Positions 1 to 11,714 of a stretch of 49,135 nucleotides of DNA are shown here, in pieces. Under the pieces are notes generated by a model. The model did no database searches, was not told the DNA's origin, and was given only the letters and a program-made list of their open reading frames with translations. How positions within the stretch are numbered: the stretch's first letter is position 1; the number at the start of each line of letters is the position of its first letter. The translations under genes were made by a program, and so were the position numbers. Source of the DNA: Phaeoceros laevis (Eukaryota > Anthocerotophyta > Anthocerotopsida > Notothyladales); the NCBI GenBank assembly GCA_049999765.1, contig JBNGIQ010008968.1, positions 1-49,135 on the forward strand, given 5' to 3'.

Positions 1-209
1 CCCTAAAGCGTTTTATGCATAACAAAAAAAGTTCATCGCACACAAAGGTGTTCGTGCGCGGGTGCATGGTTCGAACAAATGAAGGTCGAGCGCTGTGAGC
101 TTTGTGCTGCATTTACCTTACTCTGGCTAGTATTGACGTCGCGATTGTAGATGTGACTTCTTGATGGAGGACATTGTTGTCCATTTGTGGTGATCTCATC
201 TCTGAAATT

Positions 210-1163
210 ATGGAGGCTCATTGGGAGGCAGCCATGAACATCCAAGATCCACCTCTTGGCCCATTTCAGAAAGAAGACTTGTGTTGGAGCTCAGAGACAA
301 CCACAATAAGGAAGGAGCAGCACGTCAAGGTTTGGTTGATGCATGTGTTATTCAATGAAGTGTCCGTTCATTTTTGGTACCAACATGCTTGTAAGGCAGC
401 AGGTAGAATTCGGAACTCAAAACTTGAATCTATGGTGGAACATGCTGTAGCACGTGCACAAAGTATTGCAGATGTCGATGTTACCTTGCCAATGACTGAG
501 GATGGTCCCGCATATGTGAAGGGAAAAAAAGGTTCTTACACTGTGTTTAATGTGACCAGTACATGGTCAACATGTTCTTGTCCCTGGGCAATGCAAGGCA
601 ATATTTGTAAGCATCATGTGAAAGTATTAATAATGTTACATAAGTTGGTTCCTACTCAACAGCTTGTCCTAGATCTGATTGCTAGGAAGAGGAAGGGGCA
701 GCATGGCAAGGATGTACGCAAGGATGGAGACCTACTTCTTCAGCCAGACCCGCATTACAATGCACTGGAACCTGAATGTGAGCTGCAGGAAGGTTGTGTG
801 GACGTCGACACTTCAGCAAACATGGATGTCATATTACAGGGAAACAAACCTGCAAGAACAGACAATTATGAGGCTGAAATGAGCAAGCACTGGAGTGAAA
901 TATGTTTGTTGACAAAAGAGACACCTGCACTGAAGCAACATGCTTGCGGCATGCTATCTCAAGTATGCAGGCAGCTACAAGGACTGCAAGCAGAGGTTCT
1001 ACAGGCAGATGATGCTGTATTTAACACACCCCAAATGGTAGAAGATTTGGAGCAGGATAACTCTCTTGCTCGTAAAAAAAGCATTCTGGGAGAGAGGCAA
1101 TTACAAGGGTCACCAGCCTTCCAAATGCTCATGTCATTGGGAGCAGCAAGCCGTGGGTGTTAG
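210..1163 (+). CDS. SWIM zinc-finger protein, probable C-terminal part
   Basis: An open frame ends at a TAG at 1163. The first in-frame ATG is at 210; an in-frame stop lies just upstream at 162-164, so either this ATG starts the protein or an upstream exon is spliced in. The protein has a SWIM-type zinc-binding signature (CxC, about ten residues, then CxH) seen as TCSCPWAMQGNICKHH, around residues 122-137. SWIM domains are common in MULE/FAR1-type transposase-derived proteins and in zinc-finger proteins of plants. The stretch before it (WYQHACKAAGRIRNS onward) resembles the region that precedes SWIM in those proteins. No transposase catalytic core is visible here; it could lie before the window. 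The C-terminal half is rich in Gln and acidic residues and unrecognised. The zinc motif is clear, the role is not. Confidence 0.55.
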   Translation: MEAHWEAAMNIQDPPLGPFQKEDLCWSSETTTIRKEQHVKVWLMHVLFNEVSVHFWYQHACKAAGRIRNSKLESMVEHAVARAQSIADVDVTLPMTEDGPAYVKGKKGSYTVFNVTSTWSTCSCPWAMQGNICKHHVKVLIMLHKLVPTQQLVLDLIARKRKGQHGKDVRKDGDLLLQPDPHYNALEPECELQEGCVDVDTSANMDVILQGNKPARTDNYEAEMSKHWSEICLLTKETPALKQHACGMLSQVCRQLQGLQAEVLQADDAVFNTPQMVEDLEQDNSLARKKSILGERQLQGSPAFQMLMSLGAASRGC

Positions 1164-2358
1164 AACCAACAAAAAAACGGAAAAACTTCATGGAACAATG
1201 TGGTAGGGAGTAGGGGGTCATGAATTGTGATTCGCATGCACAGACCAGACGAATTTGTGTTTTTGGTTTGAATCTGGCTGGCCTACCAGTGCTTTAGTGT
1301 GTCCCCTGCAAGCCAGAAGTAGTATGGTCAATCTTCAATAGTGGGAATTCGAAATTTGTGACGCTCTCAAGCGTTTCACCGTTTTCTTGCGAGACCAACC
1401 ATCAGCCATCAGCACTGGGTTTCCAAATTTGCACACCTGAGGGCGTTGTAGACGATAGCAGGGCGGCAGCGGTAGCTGTGCTCACGCAAACATTCAGCAG
1501 TCAGTGACCAGGACAGGCTAACATGCAATCTATCATCCCAAGACCGAAACACGACAGTGTCCACAGCATGAGACGGCTACGGCGTGGAGCTCGGCTTGGA
1601 GGCGTGCTCCCAACCTGCCTTAGCACCTACCCACGCGGCTCACCATCTCCATCTCCTACTTCTGCCGTCCCCCCACGTGCACTCCGAGCGCCATAGATGC
1701 AATTTATCGCCTCCTCTAGGTAGCAGCTGGATGTGCCTGCTGCCACACGCTGGCGCTGCTGCCAGGCGATGGCGTTGCCGCCACGCTAGATGATGGCACA
1801 GCCGGCAGCGATGGTGCAGCTACGAGCGATGGCGCAGCTGGCAATGATGGCGCGGCCGGGAGCGATGCTTCAGCTGGCCGCCATGGTTGCAGAAGTTAGA
1901 GCTGCTCACGGCCCCGCCCCGTTGGCGGTGACGGGCTGTTGCAACCCGTTGGCGGTGACGGGAGAGGGAGCCGGTGGAGCCCGGCGAAGGGAGGGCGCTT
2001 CCCGGCGCCGGTGAAGGGAGGGGAGAGAGAGGGGGCAGGCCGGGCGGGCAGCGCCGTACCCCCCGAGGCACGGCCGCGAGCAACCTGGTGTCGCTTAGGC
2101 GCTGCGCGCATATGGAAACACGAACCTAAAGCGCGATTCGGGTGCGGTGATATGTGAAACCACCCCCCTGTCCACGTTGCGAACAAGAAGGGAGCCGGCC
2201 TGGGCCCGCCTGCGTTGTCCGGGGACAAAGTCCTCGGCGGCATCAACCGTGGCCCTGGCTATGGCGGCCCAACCCGGGGTCGGGCACCGGCTGCCGTCCT
2301 CTCTCAACCTTATCCACCTTCCAGGACCCTTCTTATTTAGGTTCATGCGTCCAACACT
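1164..2358. other. Intergenic region with GC-rich segment
   Basis: No convincing gene is seen. From about 1780 to 2340 the DNA becomes strongly GC- and CpG-rich and contains a degenerate short repeat (GATGGCGCAGCTGGC-like units, 1790-1890). This could be the promoter of the downstream cysteine synthase gene, whose transcription would then start near 2330-2360; that is inference. Short frames here on both strands overlap each other and are compositional. Confidence 0.4.
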
Positions 2359-3101
2359 ATGGCCTCCTGTCGTGCCGCTTTCTGCAATTCGGCGTCCATT
2401 TCTCTCGCTTCTTCCTCTGCGGCTGAGCGAGTTGTTGGCGTAGCTTCCTCTGCAGTTTGGACAGCTGGTTCCAGACCTTCTTGCTCGGCCACCTCCACCT
2501 CCTCTATTACTTCTTGTACGTCAGGGCGATTCCGCGTTACCACCTCAAGCCCACTGCCGTGGTGGTGTACCTCGCGTTTGGCCCACATGGATCGCGAATT
2601 GGTTGGTGGCTCCTGCCATTGCTGTCTAAACTAGATCTTCCCTTGAGTGGATGCTTTCAAGGCGTGCTGTGCAGCTTGGGCAGCTTGCTCCAGAGACTGT
2701 CCTGAAGTGTTGTGTGTGTGTGTTTGGATGTGGACAAGAACCTACCGAATTGAATTGTAATTTGGCAATCCAATTCTGTGCAAGGCACTTCGGTCGGGGA
2801 AACATGTTAAGGGATTGCGGAAATTGATCGCTTTGTCCAGTCTTGAATCATTCGGGATGCCCGACTGCAATGAAGTCGCTTCGTGTAGGATTGCTTGCGT
2901 GCTTCAGAGAGTCAAATTCAACTGCCTCCATGACTTCGATGGGCAGGGTCTGCTGCAAGGGTGGCCTGCTTCCGCTTGCGATAGTGCAGATGTCAGCATG
3001 CTGGATTATCAGAATCTTAGCTGTGCTCTGAGGGAAATTAGGGTTTGGCTGAGTTCCGAGCACTGCTTGGTGCGGTCAAGTTTTGGGAATGTCGTCGTTG
3101 A

Positions 3102-5609
3102 CGCACGAAGAATCTTCCGCTGGTGTGGAAGCAGAATGTGAAGACCGTAGCTCAGGCTTTGCCTTCGGAAACTCACGCGCGGCCTTTCGTCGGGGATCTG
3201 GGCGTGCGAAGGGGCTTCATTGACTCCGTGAGTATTGGTAATCCTCCTCTTCTGCCTTCCGGTGTTGGCGGGCGTCCGTGCACTATCCTCTGTTGCTTCG
3301 TGCAAAGAGGTTGTATGGTTTTCGCGACTTGGCTCAGTAGTTTAAAATTGCTCCGTTGCAGGTTGGAAATACCCCTCTGATAAGGCTCAATAAAGCCTCG
3401 GAGGAAACAGGATGTGAGATCTACGCGAAGGTGATCCATCTTTCTCCTTCGCATGTTTTTTCTTGTTGTAACGATGTGGCCTACATCCCGATTTTCCCAT
3501 TTCCTCTTATCCCCGTAACTTATGCAGGCTGAATTCTTGAACCCTGGCGGCTCGGTGAAGGACAGGGCTGCGTCATACATCATCAAGGTAGTGCGCTGTG
3601 GAAACGCAACGGGATAACATGTCCTGAATGTAAGCAATATGGATATCGAACTGGATCTTACTCTTTGGAAGGCTTGGATAGGATGCCGAGGAGAGAGGCC
3701 TTCTCAAGCCCGGTGGTATAATTGTGGAAGGGACAGCTGGCAACACAGGCATTGGGCTTGCTCTGGTGGCCAATGCCAAGGGTTACAAGACTGTTATCGT
3801 TATTCCAGAAACTCAGAGCAAGGTGTTAGTTTTTCTGGACGTGGATGGCTTTCATTGTAATGATACATGCTCCCAAAAAGCTGCATCCTTGCAACCAACA
3901 ATAGAAGATAGCTTCTTACAGTCAATTTGTGGATGCAGGAAAAAAAAGACATGCTCCGACTTGCTGGCGCAACGCTTGTCGAGGTATTGAAGAAATAAGT
4001 GAATGTAGTTCATTGGAATAGGTGACGTGCACAAAGATCGGTTATCAGGGCTGTGTACTAAGCACTGTTCTGGTTGTGTCGACAGGTACCAGCTGTTCCG
4101 TATAAGAATCCAAACAACTATGTCAAGTACTCTGGGCGCTTAGCAGAGACTTTGGCCAAGGTACTGGAGTATATTTTCTGTTCGTATCACAGTCCAGGTT
4201 TTGAAGTTGATGTCAAAATCTTTTGTTCTTTCTCTGGTTTGAACTGCAATGTAAATCGGAAAGCTAAAGAGGTACTTGTCCACATATTGCAGACACATCC
4301 AGGTGGCGCTATCTGGGGGAACCAGGTATTGGCGTGTATCAGCTGCTTGGAGCTTTTGTGTTCGAATGTGCCTTGGAAAAATGCTGCAAAGTTGTGTGCC
4401 TCAAAAGTGATGGGATTTTCTTGCTGTGATTTCATTTACAGTTTGACAACACTGCAAACCGTCGTGCCCACTATGAGACCACTGGTGAGTGGAAACCAAG
4501 GAAGTAGCTGAAGGGCAGATTGAGAACTTTGGATTTTAAAATTTATATCGTGCCTGAATCATGATGGCCAAACACTCTTTAACTTTTCCAGGTCCTGAAA
4601 TATGGAAGCAGACGGGTGGGAAGGTTGATGGATTCATCTGTGCCATTGGCACTGGTGGGACGCTTGCTGGGACAGGCCGGGTACACAATTTGGGTGTTGC
4701 CCTCTTTGTGCTGATGCATTAGGCGATTGCACAGGTCATGCGAAGCTGACTGATGAAGGATGTAATTTTTGGTGCAGTATTTGAAAGAAAAGAATCCAAA
4801 CGTGAGGATCGGGATGGCCGATCCTTTTGGAGCAGCCATGTTCAACTACTATGCAAATGGCGTTCTCGAGTCGTCCGGCAATTCGGTCATACCCCGTGGA
4901 GAACATCGTTTTGGTCGGATGTACTTGGGATGATGGAGCTTGACTCTTTACACCTTGTTTCTTGAACAGATTTCGGAAGGAATAGGCCAAGGTCGGGTTA
5001 CAGCTAACTTGGACGGATGGGCTGTCCCTGACCGTGAGGGAGGTGTTGTGGACTTCTGGTGCCAGGTATAACGAGGTCAAGGGGTTTTTGATAGCTCACT
5101 GACCTGTGGAAGGCCGCTCATTTGAAGCATGTAGTCCGGCTACAGCATAAGCTGACCATGATGTGCCAATACAATGTTATGCTTCAGGTCAGTGATGAGG
5201 AAGCATTGCCCATCATGTTTGATCTCCTCAAGCAAGAAGGGCTGTGCATGGGGCTGTCCACTGGAATCAACGTTGGAGGTAACACATCTGAACTGTTGAG
5301 TGCTTTGTCAGGATCTGCACAGATGTTGATAGTCTGGTTACATATGGCCCCTTCACACTCTAAGAATGTCACGCTTGACCCTTTTGGCACCCTTTTTTTG
5401 TTTTCTTTGTAGGTGCCATCAAGCTAGCAAAGGAGCTCGGGCCAGGACACACCATTGTTACAGTGCTATGCGATCTGGGGACAAGATATGCAAGCAAAAT
5501 CTATAACGTGGACTTTTTGAAATCCAAGGGACTGCCATATCCACAGTGGCTAGAGTCAGGTTTCAAGGAAGTGGATGTCCCGGCGGTCTTCGAAGAAGTG
5601 CAGACATGA
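3102..5609 (+). CDS. Cysteine synthase-like PLP enzyme (bacterial/fungal type), multi-exon, 5' end unresolved
   Basis: Family role: PLP-dependent beta-replacement making cysteine from an activated serine and sulfide. At least twelve exons join in frame through GT-AG introns: up to 3227, 3362-3430, 3528-3587, 3682-3822, 3939-3983, 4086-4160, 4293-4325, 4442-4484, 4592-4680, 4778-4885, 4970-5065, 5188-5278, 5413-5609 (TGA). Motifs in order: [20 protein letters not shown] with the PLP lysine; [37 protein letters not shown] for the PLP phosphate; [19 protein letters not shown] near the end. These match alpha-proteobacterial and fungal (yeast Mcy1-type) cysteine synthases better than the usual plant OAS thiol-lyases. 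The first exon is uncertain: the frame opens at 3102 without an ATG, so an upstream exon is expected. The ATG at 2359, opening a Ser/Arg-rich peptide, is one possible mitochondrial presequence start. The catalytic core is uninterrupted. Confidence 0.85.
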
Positions 5610-6734
5610 GTAGTGCGCAATAGATTTTTTGAGCGAACTTGCCCCTCAGCAACACTACGCAGCGGGTGTCATCTGTCGGCTCCCTGACCTTTCGTCAGGC
5701 AGTCTTGAGACGTCACCACCTAGCCCCATTTTTGGCAATAAAGCTGAGAAGGCGTCAGCTCATTTTGTGGCAGTCAAGCCGGGAAGCTCAACATCAGCTG
5801 ATTTTGTGGCAATAAAGCTGGGTAAGGTCAACTTCAGCTCATTTTTATGCCAATCCACATTAGCCCATTCTTTTGGCTATAAAGCTGGCAAGCTCACACA
5901 TCAGTGACGGGCAATGGTGCAAGCCATTATTATGTGGGTGTGACGCAGGGGCCCTTTACAAGTCTGCTCGGCTTAGGTAAGCAAAAGTGTAGAGTCTTTG
6001 CGTGTCTTTGTGTTGACGAGTGAAGCGTTGAAGGCGTCACCCAACTCGGGGAACCCAACCGAAGGAAGAAGGAATCCTAGAAGTAGGTGGGTAACTCGTG
6101 TGGGACAAGGCAATCCCAAAAATCAGGTGGAGCAAGCCAGCGAGCTGCTTTGCTGTCTCAGACTCATAGCCTAGTGTTTACATGTTTGTCTACTTTTGTA
6201 CAAGCTACCTACTAAGTACAGGTGATCAATAGCCTTCTCTTACTTAGAGCTGTAGAATAACGAAAGAATGTGCACAGCCTCCGATGACTCCAAAAAAACC
6301 CTCACAACGCAGGCGACGACTTTGCAGTCGAGTTAGGTGGAACGAAGAAGACGGTCTGGTTGAAGGTCACCCCCTGGTCGGGACGGATGCACAGTCAGGA
6401 GAACCCAGGTTAACTAACGCGTACGATGGCATTAATTACTGAGACTTGTAAGCGAGCGCTTGCAAAAGATATGGCGATGTTCACATTGACAAGAAGGAAT
6501 TCATTGATCGATCAGACCTGCTGCTGGGCCCCCGGCGACGGCTGTTGTTGCTGCTGCCTGTCCATGGCTACCACATGCCTCTGCATCTCGATGTCGGCCG
6601 CCTCTGTGTTCCTGTGTGTGCACGCACGCCCCAATTCATCAAGCTCGTAGTACTTAAGAAGCACACATTTATGCAAATGAAGAGCAGGTTTGAAGAGGGA
6701 GGTGGTGTGGAATCAGAAATGAATCTGGTCGTGA
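5610..6734. other. Intergenic region between convergent genes
   Basis: This is the spacer between the 3' ends of the cysteine synthase and ammonium transporter genes. Apart from the degenerate tandem repeat at 5730-5906, no coding signal, RNA gene or mobile element is recognisable. Both 3' UTRs should lie here. Confidence 0.5.
5730..5906. repeat. Degenerate tandem repeat, about 50-bp unit
   Basis: Three to four imperfect copies of a unit containing AATAAAGCTGG, then AAGCTCA, then CATCAGCT and TTTTGTGGCA follow each other just downstream of the cysteine synthase stop. Each copy carries a near-AATAAA word, so the repeat may also supply polyadenylation signals (inference). Confidence 0.6.
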
Positions 6735-8447
6735 TTACCAGTGCTGGCTTCGAACACTGTCGTCGTATTTGTCGGGGCCGTCCTCCCACAGAGCATAGGC
6801 TTCCTCGCCGTGGGCGGCGTCGTCGCCGACCACCAGCTCGTCGTCGCTCATGCGGAGAGGCACGAAGAGCTGGATGACGAGCATAATGATGGTGGTGGCC
6901 ACCAAGTTCCACACCACCACGAAGCTGGCGCCCACAAGCTGCTGCCACAGCTGAAACCATTGGGTACCCTTCGAGCTGATCACTCCACCGGCAGACTCCG
7001 CGCACTCGAACATCGTGCACAGATCCGGGCTCACAAACACACCTGCAGCAACAAATTTAACCCGTTGGTGAGCTCGCCATCGATCGATCGATGAGCCCAG
7101 CCAGGTGCGTCATGCTTTCAAGAAGGAGAATTCATACGAAATCCAAGAATGCCTTCCTCTTGGGCAACCTACTCTGCTGCTGCTGCTTTGGATTACCTGT
7201 GAGAAGGCCACCCACGACCCCTGCGACCGCGTGGGTGTGGAACACTCCCAGCGTGTCGTCGATTTGGGCCATGAACCGGATCTGCCTGTGCATTTTCATC
7301 ATAGTGAACCAGGGGATGGTGCCCGCCGCCAGCCCGTACACGATCGCTCCCCAGCCGTGAACAACACCTGTGCGCACCAATGTCAGTCACCACCACAGGC
7401 TCAGCCTGCTGCACCGATCCATGCTACAAACTCTTCAAAGCCCCTGCTAGCTAGCAACCAACCAACCAACCTGCGGCAGGAGTGATGCAGACGAGGCCGG
7501 CGAACATGCCCTGCACCGCTCCGATGACGCTGGGCTTGCGGAAGAAGAAGATGTCGAGAGCCGTCCAGGAGAGCAGCGCGGTGGCGGCGGCGATGTTGGT
7601 GTTGAGCAGGGCGATGGAGGCGTCGAGGTTGGGGGCGTTGGGCGCGCCTCCATTGAAGCCGTTCCACCCCAGCCAGAGGAATCCTGCCCCGCACAGCATG
7701 AGCAGCACATTGTTGGGAGGGAAGCGCTCCCTGTCCTGCGGCAGCCTCGGCCCTACCTGCAGAACCAAACATCCCAATGCATCTTCAGACTCCCACCATG
7801 TGCATCGAGATCGAAATTTGGAAGAAGAAGAAGCTTCACTCACTCACCCAGTAGGCCGCGACCAAGCCCGCCACGCCCGAGGAGACGTGAATGACATACC
7901 CTCCCGAGAAATCGATGACTCCCCACTTGTAGAGGAAGCCGCCACCCCACAGGCTGAAGGCGCCCACCGTGTAGGAGAAGGTGAGCCAGAGCGGGACGAA
8001 GAACATCCAAGCCCAGAAATTCATGCGGCCCAGGACGCTGCCGGCCACCAGGATGACGGTGAGCGCGGCAAAGGCGAAGTGGTAGTAGATGAAGGTGGCC
8101 ATGGGGTAGTTCATGGGGCCGCCTCGCTCGTCGCCGAAGGACGCCCGCTTCTGCATGTATTTGGCGTCGAGGATGGAGTTGGGCACGCCCCAGAAGGGCA
8201 GCATCTGCTTGCCGAAGGACATGCGGAAGCCCCACAGCGACCAGCACACCAGCACCGCCGCGAACGCGTAGAGCGCCATGAAAGCCGAGTTCACCGCCCA
8301 TTTCTTCTTCACAATGCTGCCATAGAGAATCACCAGCCCCGGCACCGACTGCAGCCCCACCAGCGTCCCCGCCAGCATCTGCCATGAGTTGTCCGCCTTG
8401 TCCAGCCAGAACGGCTGGGCCGACGACCCCGGAGTGTTGTAGTTCAT
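6735..8447 (-). CDS. AMT2-like: Ammonium transporter, AMT2/MEP type, four exons
   Basis: A plasma-membrane channel-like transporter moving ammonium/ammonia. Four exons on the minus strand join in frame: 8447-7848, 7756-7471, 7367-7197 and 7042-6735 (TAA), giving 454 residues, close to the usual 450-500. The start is ATG at 8447; the frame opens only one codon earlier, at a GTG. The Pfam-type ammonium transporter signature is present across the first splice site ([17 protein letters not shown], then AAYW and VGPR). The twin pore histidines fit the His in YVIHVSS and the second His of VFHTHAVAG. About eleven hydrophobic segments can be seen. The C-terminal tail after PLRMSD is hydrophilic and acidic, as in the family. 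Sequence style ([17 protein letters not shown]) fits the MEP-like AMT2 clade and not AMT1. No lesion is seen. Confidence 0.93.
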
Positions 8448-11129
8448 CACTGTTGCAAGCTTACAACTTTAGCTTGGCAATGCGAGCTAGCTAGCTAGCT
8501 AGGTCCCCAACTCTTCTCGAGCGCCCGGGAGAAAGGATTCCCCCTGGGATCCTAGCCTGGCGCAGCACAGGTCTACGGATCCCACCTCCTTCTGCTCATT
8601 GCAACCTTGGAAGCTGTAATTGCTCGATTTCGTGGTGGGTTGTTGAAATCCTCCCAATTTGTTCTTGTGTTGTACCAATTGCAAACAACAACAAATTGAA
8701 TCTGGATGGAAACCTGAAGTCCGATCGGTAGCACAACAGCTGCTGTTAAGAGAGGAGCGACAGATCGAGCGGGAGGAAGGCGGTTCAGAGTCAACAGGGC
8801 ACAGCGAAGCATGCGGCAAGCAAAAGCGGGAAGCGCCGGGAGGCGGGGCAGAAGTGAGGTAAGCGTCGTACCGAGGACAGGCAGGACATGGCCAGTTATC
8901 GTTTTTCCAAAATGAGCTAATTTGGGAGAGGCACAAAGAAAAGCCCAGGGGTATGGCCCGCAAGATTCCACCGGATTCCACTAGACCCACCTCCGGCCAT
9001 CGAGTTACCCGCCAGCGAGTGCCGCGGCGCCCCGTCGGATGCCCACTTCCATCGTGTTTGGCTCCTTGCGCTGACTTGGCGCCCCGTCCGCCTGAATCTC
9101 GGGACCCCCAACTTCCTCTTCACAGGATATGTGTTTATTTTATCTTTAAAATTAGCCTATTTAATCTTACGTAATCAAGAAGAATATAATGCGGTCACTA
9201 ATATCGCCTGCTAAGAGGAGTGTGAATTAGCTTAACTCCATGTGGACAAACATCCAAGAAGACTGGCACAGATTCCTAGCTTGGTGTTGCTTATATGTAG
9301 AATCTTCATTGCGTGGTCTACTTATATACATTCTAGTGGGCGGTTGGTCAAAGGTGTTGAGTTTCTTCCTTTGTTTGATCATGAATCCTTTTGTGCTTAG
9401 CTGCTTAATAGAGACTCTTTGCTTAGTGGCTGCTTAATGGAGACTCTTTTTTCCAATTGTTTTTCAAGATTGTTTTTTCTTTCAATTGCAATTGGTTTTG
9501 CTGCTTGCAAGCTGGCAGTCTACATTGAGGTCTTCCATATTCTTGGGCAAGTCTTGGGCAACACGTGTTGTAGTATAATTTTACGTGAAGCAACCAACCA
9601 TAGCCAATAACATAGCCCAAGGATCCATGCGATATGGATGAATGGTTTTATACATATGTGAATTGTCACCCACCTATCTTGGCCCAAAAATGCACAGCAT
9701 TGGGGGAAACCTTCTCCGGACATTTATTTCTTTTATATGCTTTGTCAGAATAGGTTATCCCAATCCTTTGGAAGTGAGATGGTAAGTTGACTATAAAGAA
9801 GAAGCGAAGCACAAGATGGGTGGATGGAAGAGGCATTCCAAGAGGAGACGAGCTTTTTAGAAGATGGTCGAGAAGTGGCCCTTTATCGAGGATCGAGCTT
9901 AGGAAGCGGTCAACTTCCAAAAAAGCCCAATTCTAGATGACCAAAACGGGACGGTGGCCAGCGGACGGACGGAAGCGCGCGGAAACTCGACTCGCCCGGC
10001 AGCAGTGTCCGGCGTCCGCCCTCGCCAGTCCCGTCCCGGACGGCCACCTGGACGCGGCGGTCCGAAGCCGGTGTTTCTGGGTGGCACGGCCGTCTTGTCT
10101 CTAGCACGGACCGTTACCACTGCCTGCTGCAGATACCACTACAGTACCTCGATTATATCCGGCAAGCAACAACAACGTTGACAGCAACAGAGCACTGTTC
10201 GCAACTGAGAGTATCAAACCATACTGTATGCATCGTGCAAGCAGGCATTTGCATGTTTTCCTGCGGAGATGCAGCTAGATGTGGTAGTGGGGACGCTTGG
10301 TTGATCTGTAGACAGCTTGTTACCTGGAGGGACACTCTATTTAGAACTGCACCTCGCCATCGATCCCAACCACCTTGGAATCTGCAAACCGAAACCGTCT
10401 TCGGAATCCCACACTTTGTATCTCTACTGTTGCAGCTCATTGGAGGCACTAGGATTTCACAAACTCGTGCATTTCCTCCACTCAATGCCACTTGAGGTTT
10501 TTACCACCTTCCAGCTTGGTCAGACTGCCATTTCCTACTCATGGCAATTTCTTTGACCCTTTCGTGGAACCTGCATTTGCTGGAAATCAACTGAATTTTC
10601 GAAACTGAATCTTCTCTCGCCGTGGCCGGAAATTCATGTGAAAGCTTGGCAGATACCTCATTTAGTTTCCAGCGCAAACGGATAACGGATACCACATCTA
10701 AGGAGCACACCACTCCAGGCGAAGTGGCACATCCTGTGTTGACCAGTCAGTTTGCAGGTCACACAAAAATGACAATCTTGTGAGGCAACAGATGCATCTG
10801 CCCTAGGGCTCAATGGCTGCTCAAGGATAATGCATAGGTTAGTTAACGATATACAAGAATTAGTTCGGAAAGTTCTGACAAGTGGACAACAATTAACACT
10901 GTTCGCCCTTGCAAGCTCTGGAGCAAAATGAGCCAACAGGATGTCAAGAGGGCACTTCAACAGCTATCGCTACAAAAATCTACCATGCAGACCTTGCAAG
11001 CCTGGCACAAGCATAGATCTAGCAAAACGCGCGTGTCTGCTGCTCCCTCGAGCACAAAAATTGAGTTGCTGTGACGGCAATCTCAAGCCCCGGACAATTG
11101 CATGCGCACAAGGGGCCTGCTCATCAAAT
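8448..11129. other. Long intergenic region
   Basis: The left end should hold the 5' UTR and promoter of the minus-strand ammonium transporter, including an (AGCT)n run near 8486-8502. A GC-rich patch at about 9940-10110 could be another promoter or a remnant, but no gene is attached to it. Remaining sequence (9130-9900, 10150-11100) shows no frame with protein-like composition, no tRNA and no clear repeat. Confidence 0.4.
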
Positions 11130-11714
11130 CTAGACCGGTGCACCGCAATTGCTTGTCACTCCACTCACGCCCCTGGCGGAGCACACCTGCTCCACTCTCT
11201 GCTCCCAAGGTGCCAGCCCGGCCCAGTAGGACAACAAGGTGGACTGATTGAGCACGCCGCAGACGCATCTAGGCGTGCTCCTGGCCACCAGGCAACAGGT
11301 CGTCAAATCAACACTCCTCCTCAGCAGCGACTCCTGACATGCGGCCCTGGTCCCGGGAGGGACGTCCGGAATCCGAGGCAGGTCCTCCGTAAGGCACTCC
11401 GCGAAGTTCAAAAGAATGTTGATGCCGTACTCGGCAATGCCGCTTTCGACATCTCCCGGCGAAGGGGCGCCCGGCAGAGGTCCTGGCGTCGGAGTGAAAG
11501 CCGGAGGCAGAGGTCCTGGCGTCGGAGTGAANNNNNNNNNNGGCGTCGGAGTGAAAGCCGGAGGCAGAGGTCCTGGCGTCGGAGTGAACGCGGGAGGCAG
11601 AGGTCCTGGCGTCGGAGTGAAAGCGGGGGGCAGAGGCCCTGGCGTCGGAGTCACCGCATGAGCAAATGGCACCACAAACAAACTCAAGCACAGCAGCAAC
11701 ATCGGATTCCCCAT
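11130..11714 (-). CDS. Secreted proline-rich protein with eight-cysteine lipid-transfer-like domain
   Basis: The protein starts at ATG 11714 with a clear signal peptide (MGNPMLLLCLSLFVVPFAHA, residues 1-20). A proline-rich tandem repeat follows, unit TPTPGPLPPAF (11 residues, 33 bp), then a C-terminal domain with the eight-cysteine pattern C...C...CC...CxC...C...C (CC in TTCCL, CxC in RCVCG). This is the plan of hybrid proline-rich proteins and type-G non-specific lipid transfer proteins, which act in the cell wall or at the cell surface and bind lipids in a helical cavity. No intron is needed. The repeat count is uncertain because a 10-N gap with duplicated flanks lies inside it; the gap as drawn adds residues that are probably not real. 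Function is inferred from domain layout only. Confidence 0.8.
   Translation of the reverse strand: MGNPMLLLCLSLFVVPFAHAVTPTPGPLPPAFTPTPGPLPPAFTPTPGPLPPAFTPTXXXXFTPTPGPLPPAFTPTPGPLPGAPSPGDVESGIAEYGINILLNFAECLTEDLPRIPDVPPGTRAACQESLLRRSVDLTTCCLVARSTPRCVCGVLNQSTLLSYWAGLAPWEQRVEQVCSARGVSGVTSNCGAPV
11460..11660 (-). repeat. 33-bp coding minisatellite (Pro-rich repeat)
   Basis: Tandem 33-bp units encode the 11-residue TPTPGPLPPAF repeat of the lipid-transfer-like protein. About five to six copies are assembled. Copies are nearly identical, which fits recent expansion and explains why the assembly broke here. Confidence 0.85.
11532..11541. other. Assembly gap (10 N) with 47-bp duplicated flanks
   Basis: The 47 bases before the gap (11485-11531) equal the 47 bases after it (11542-11588). 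This is the mark of two overlapping contigs placed end to end with a nominal 10-N gap. The duplication should be collapsed when reading the gene. Confidence 0.85.

Noticed and set aside
1790-2443. Overlapping short frames in the GC-rich region before the cysteine synthase gene
   Set aside because: All six frames are partly open because stop codons are rare at this GC content; no motif or splice support.
7482-8387. 301-codon plus-strand frame opposite the ammonium transporter
   Set aside because: It lies antisense to exons of a well-supported gene, has His/Arg/Glu-biased composition from GC-rich codons and no family resemblance.
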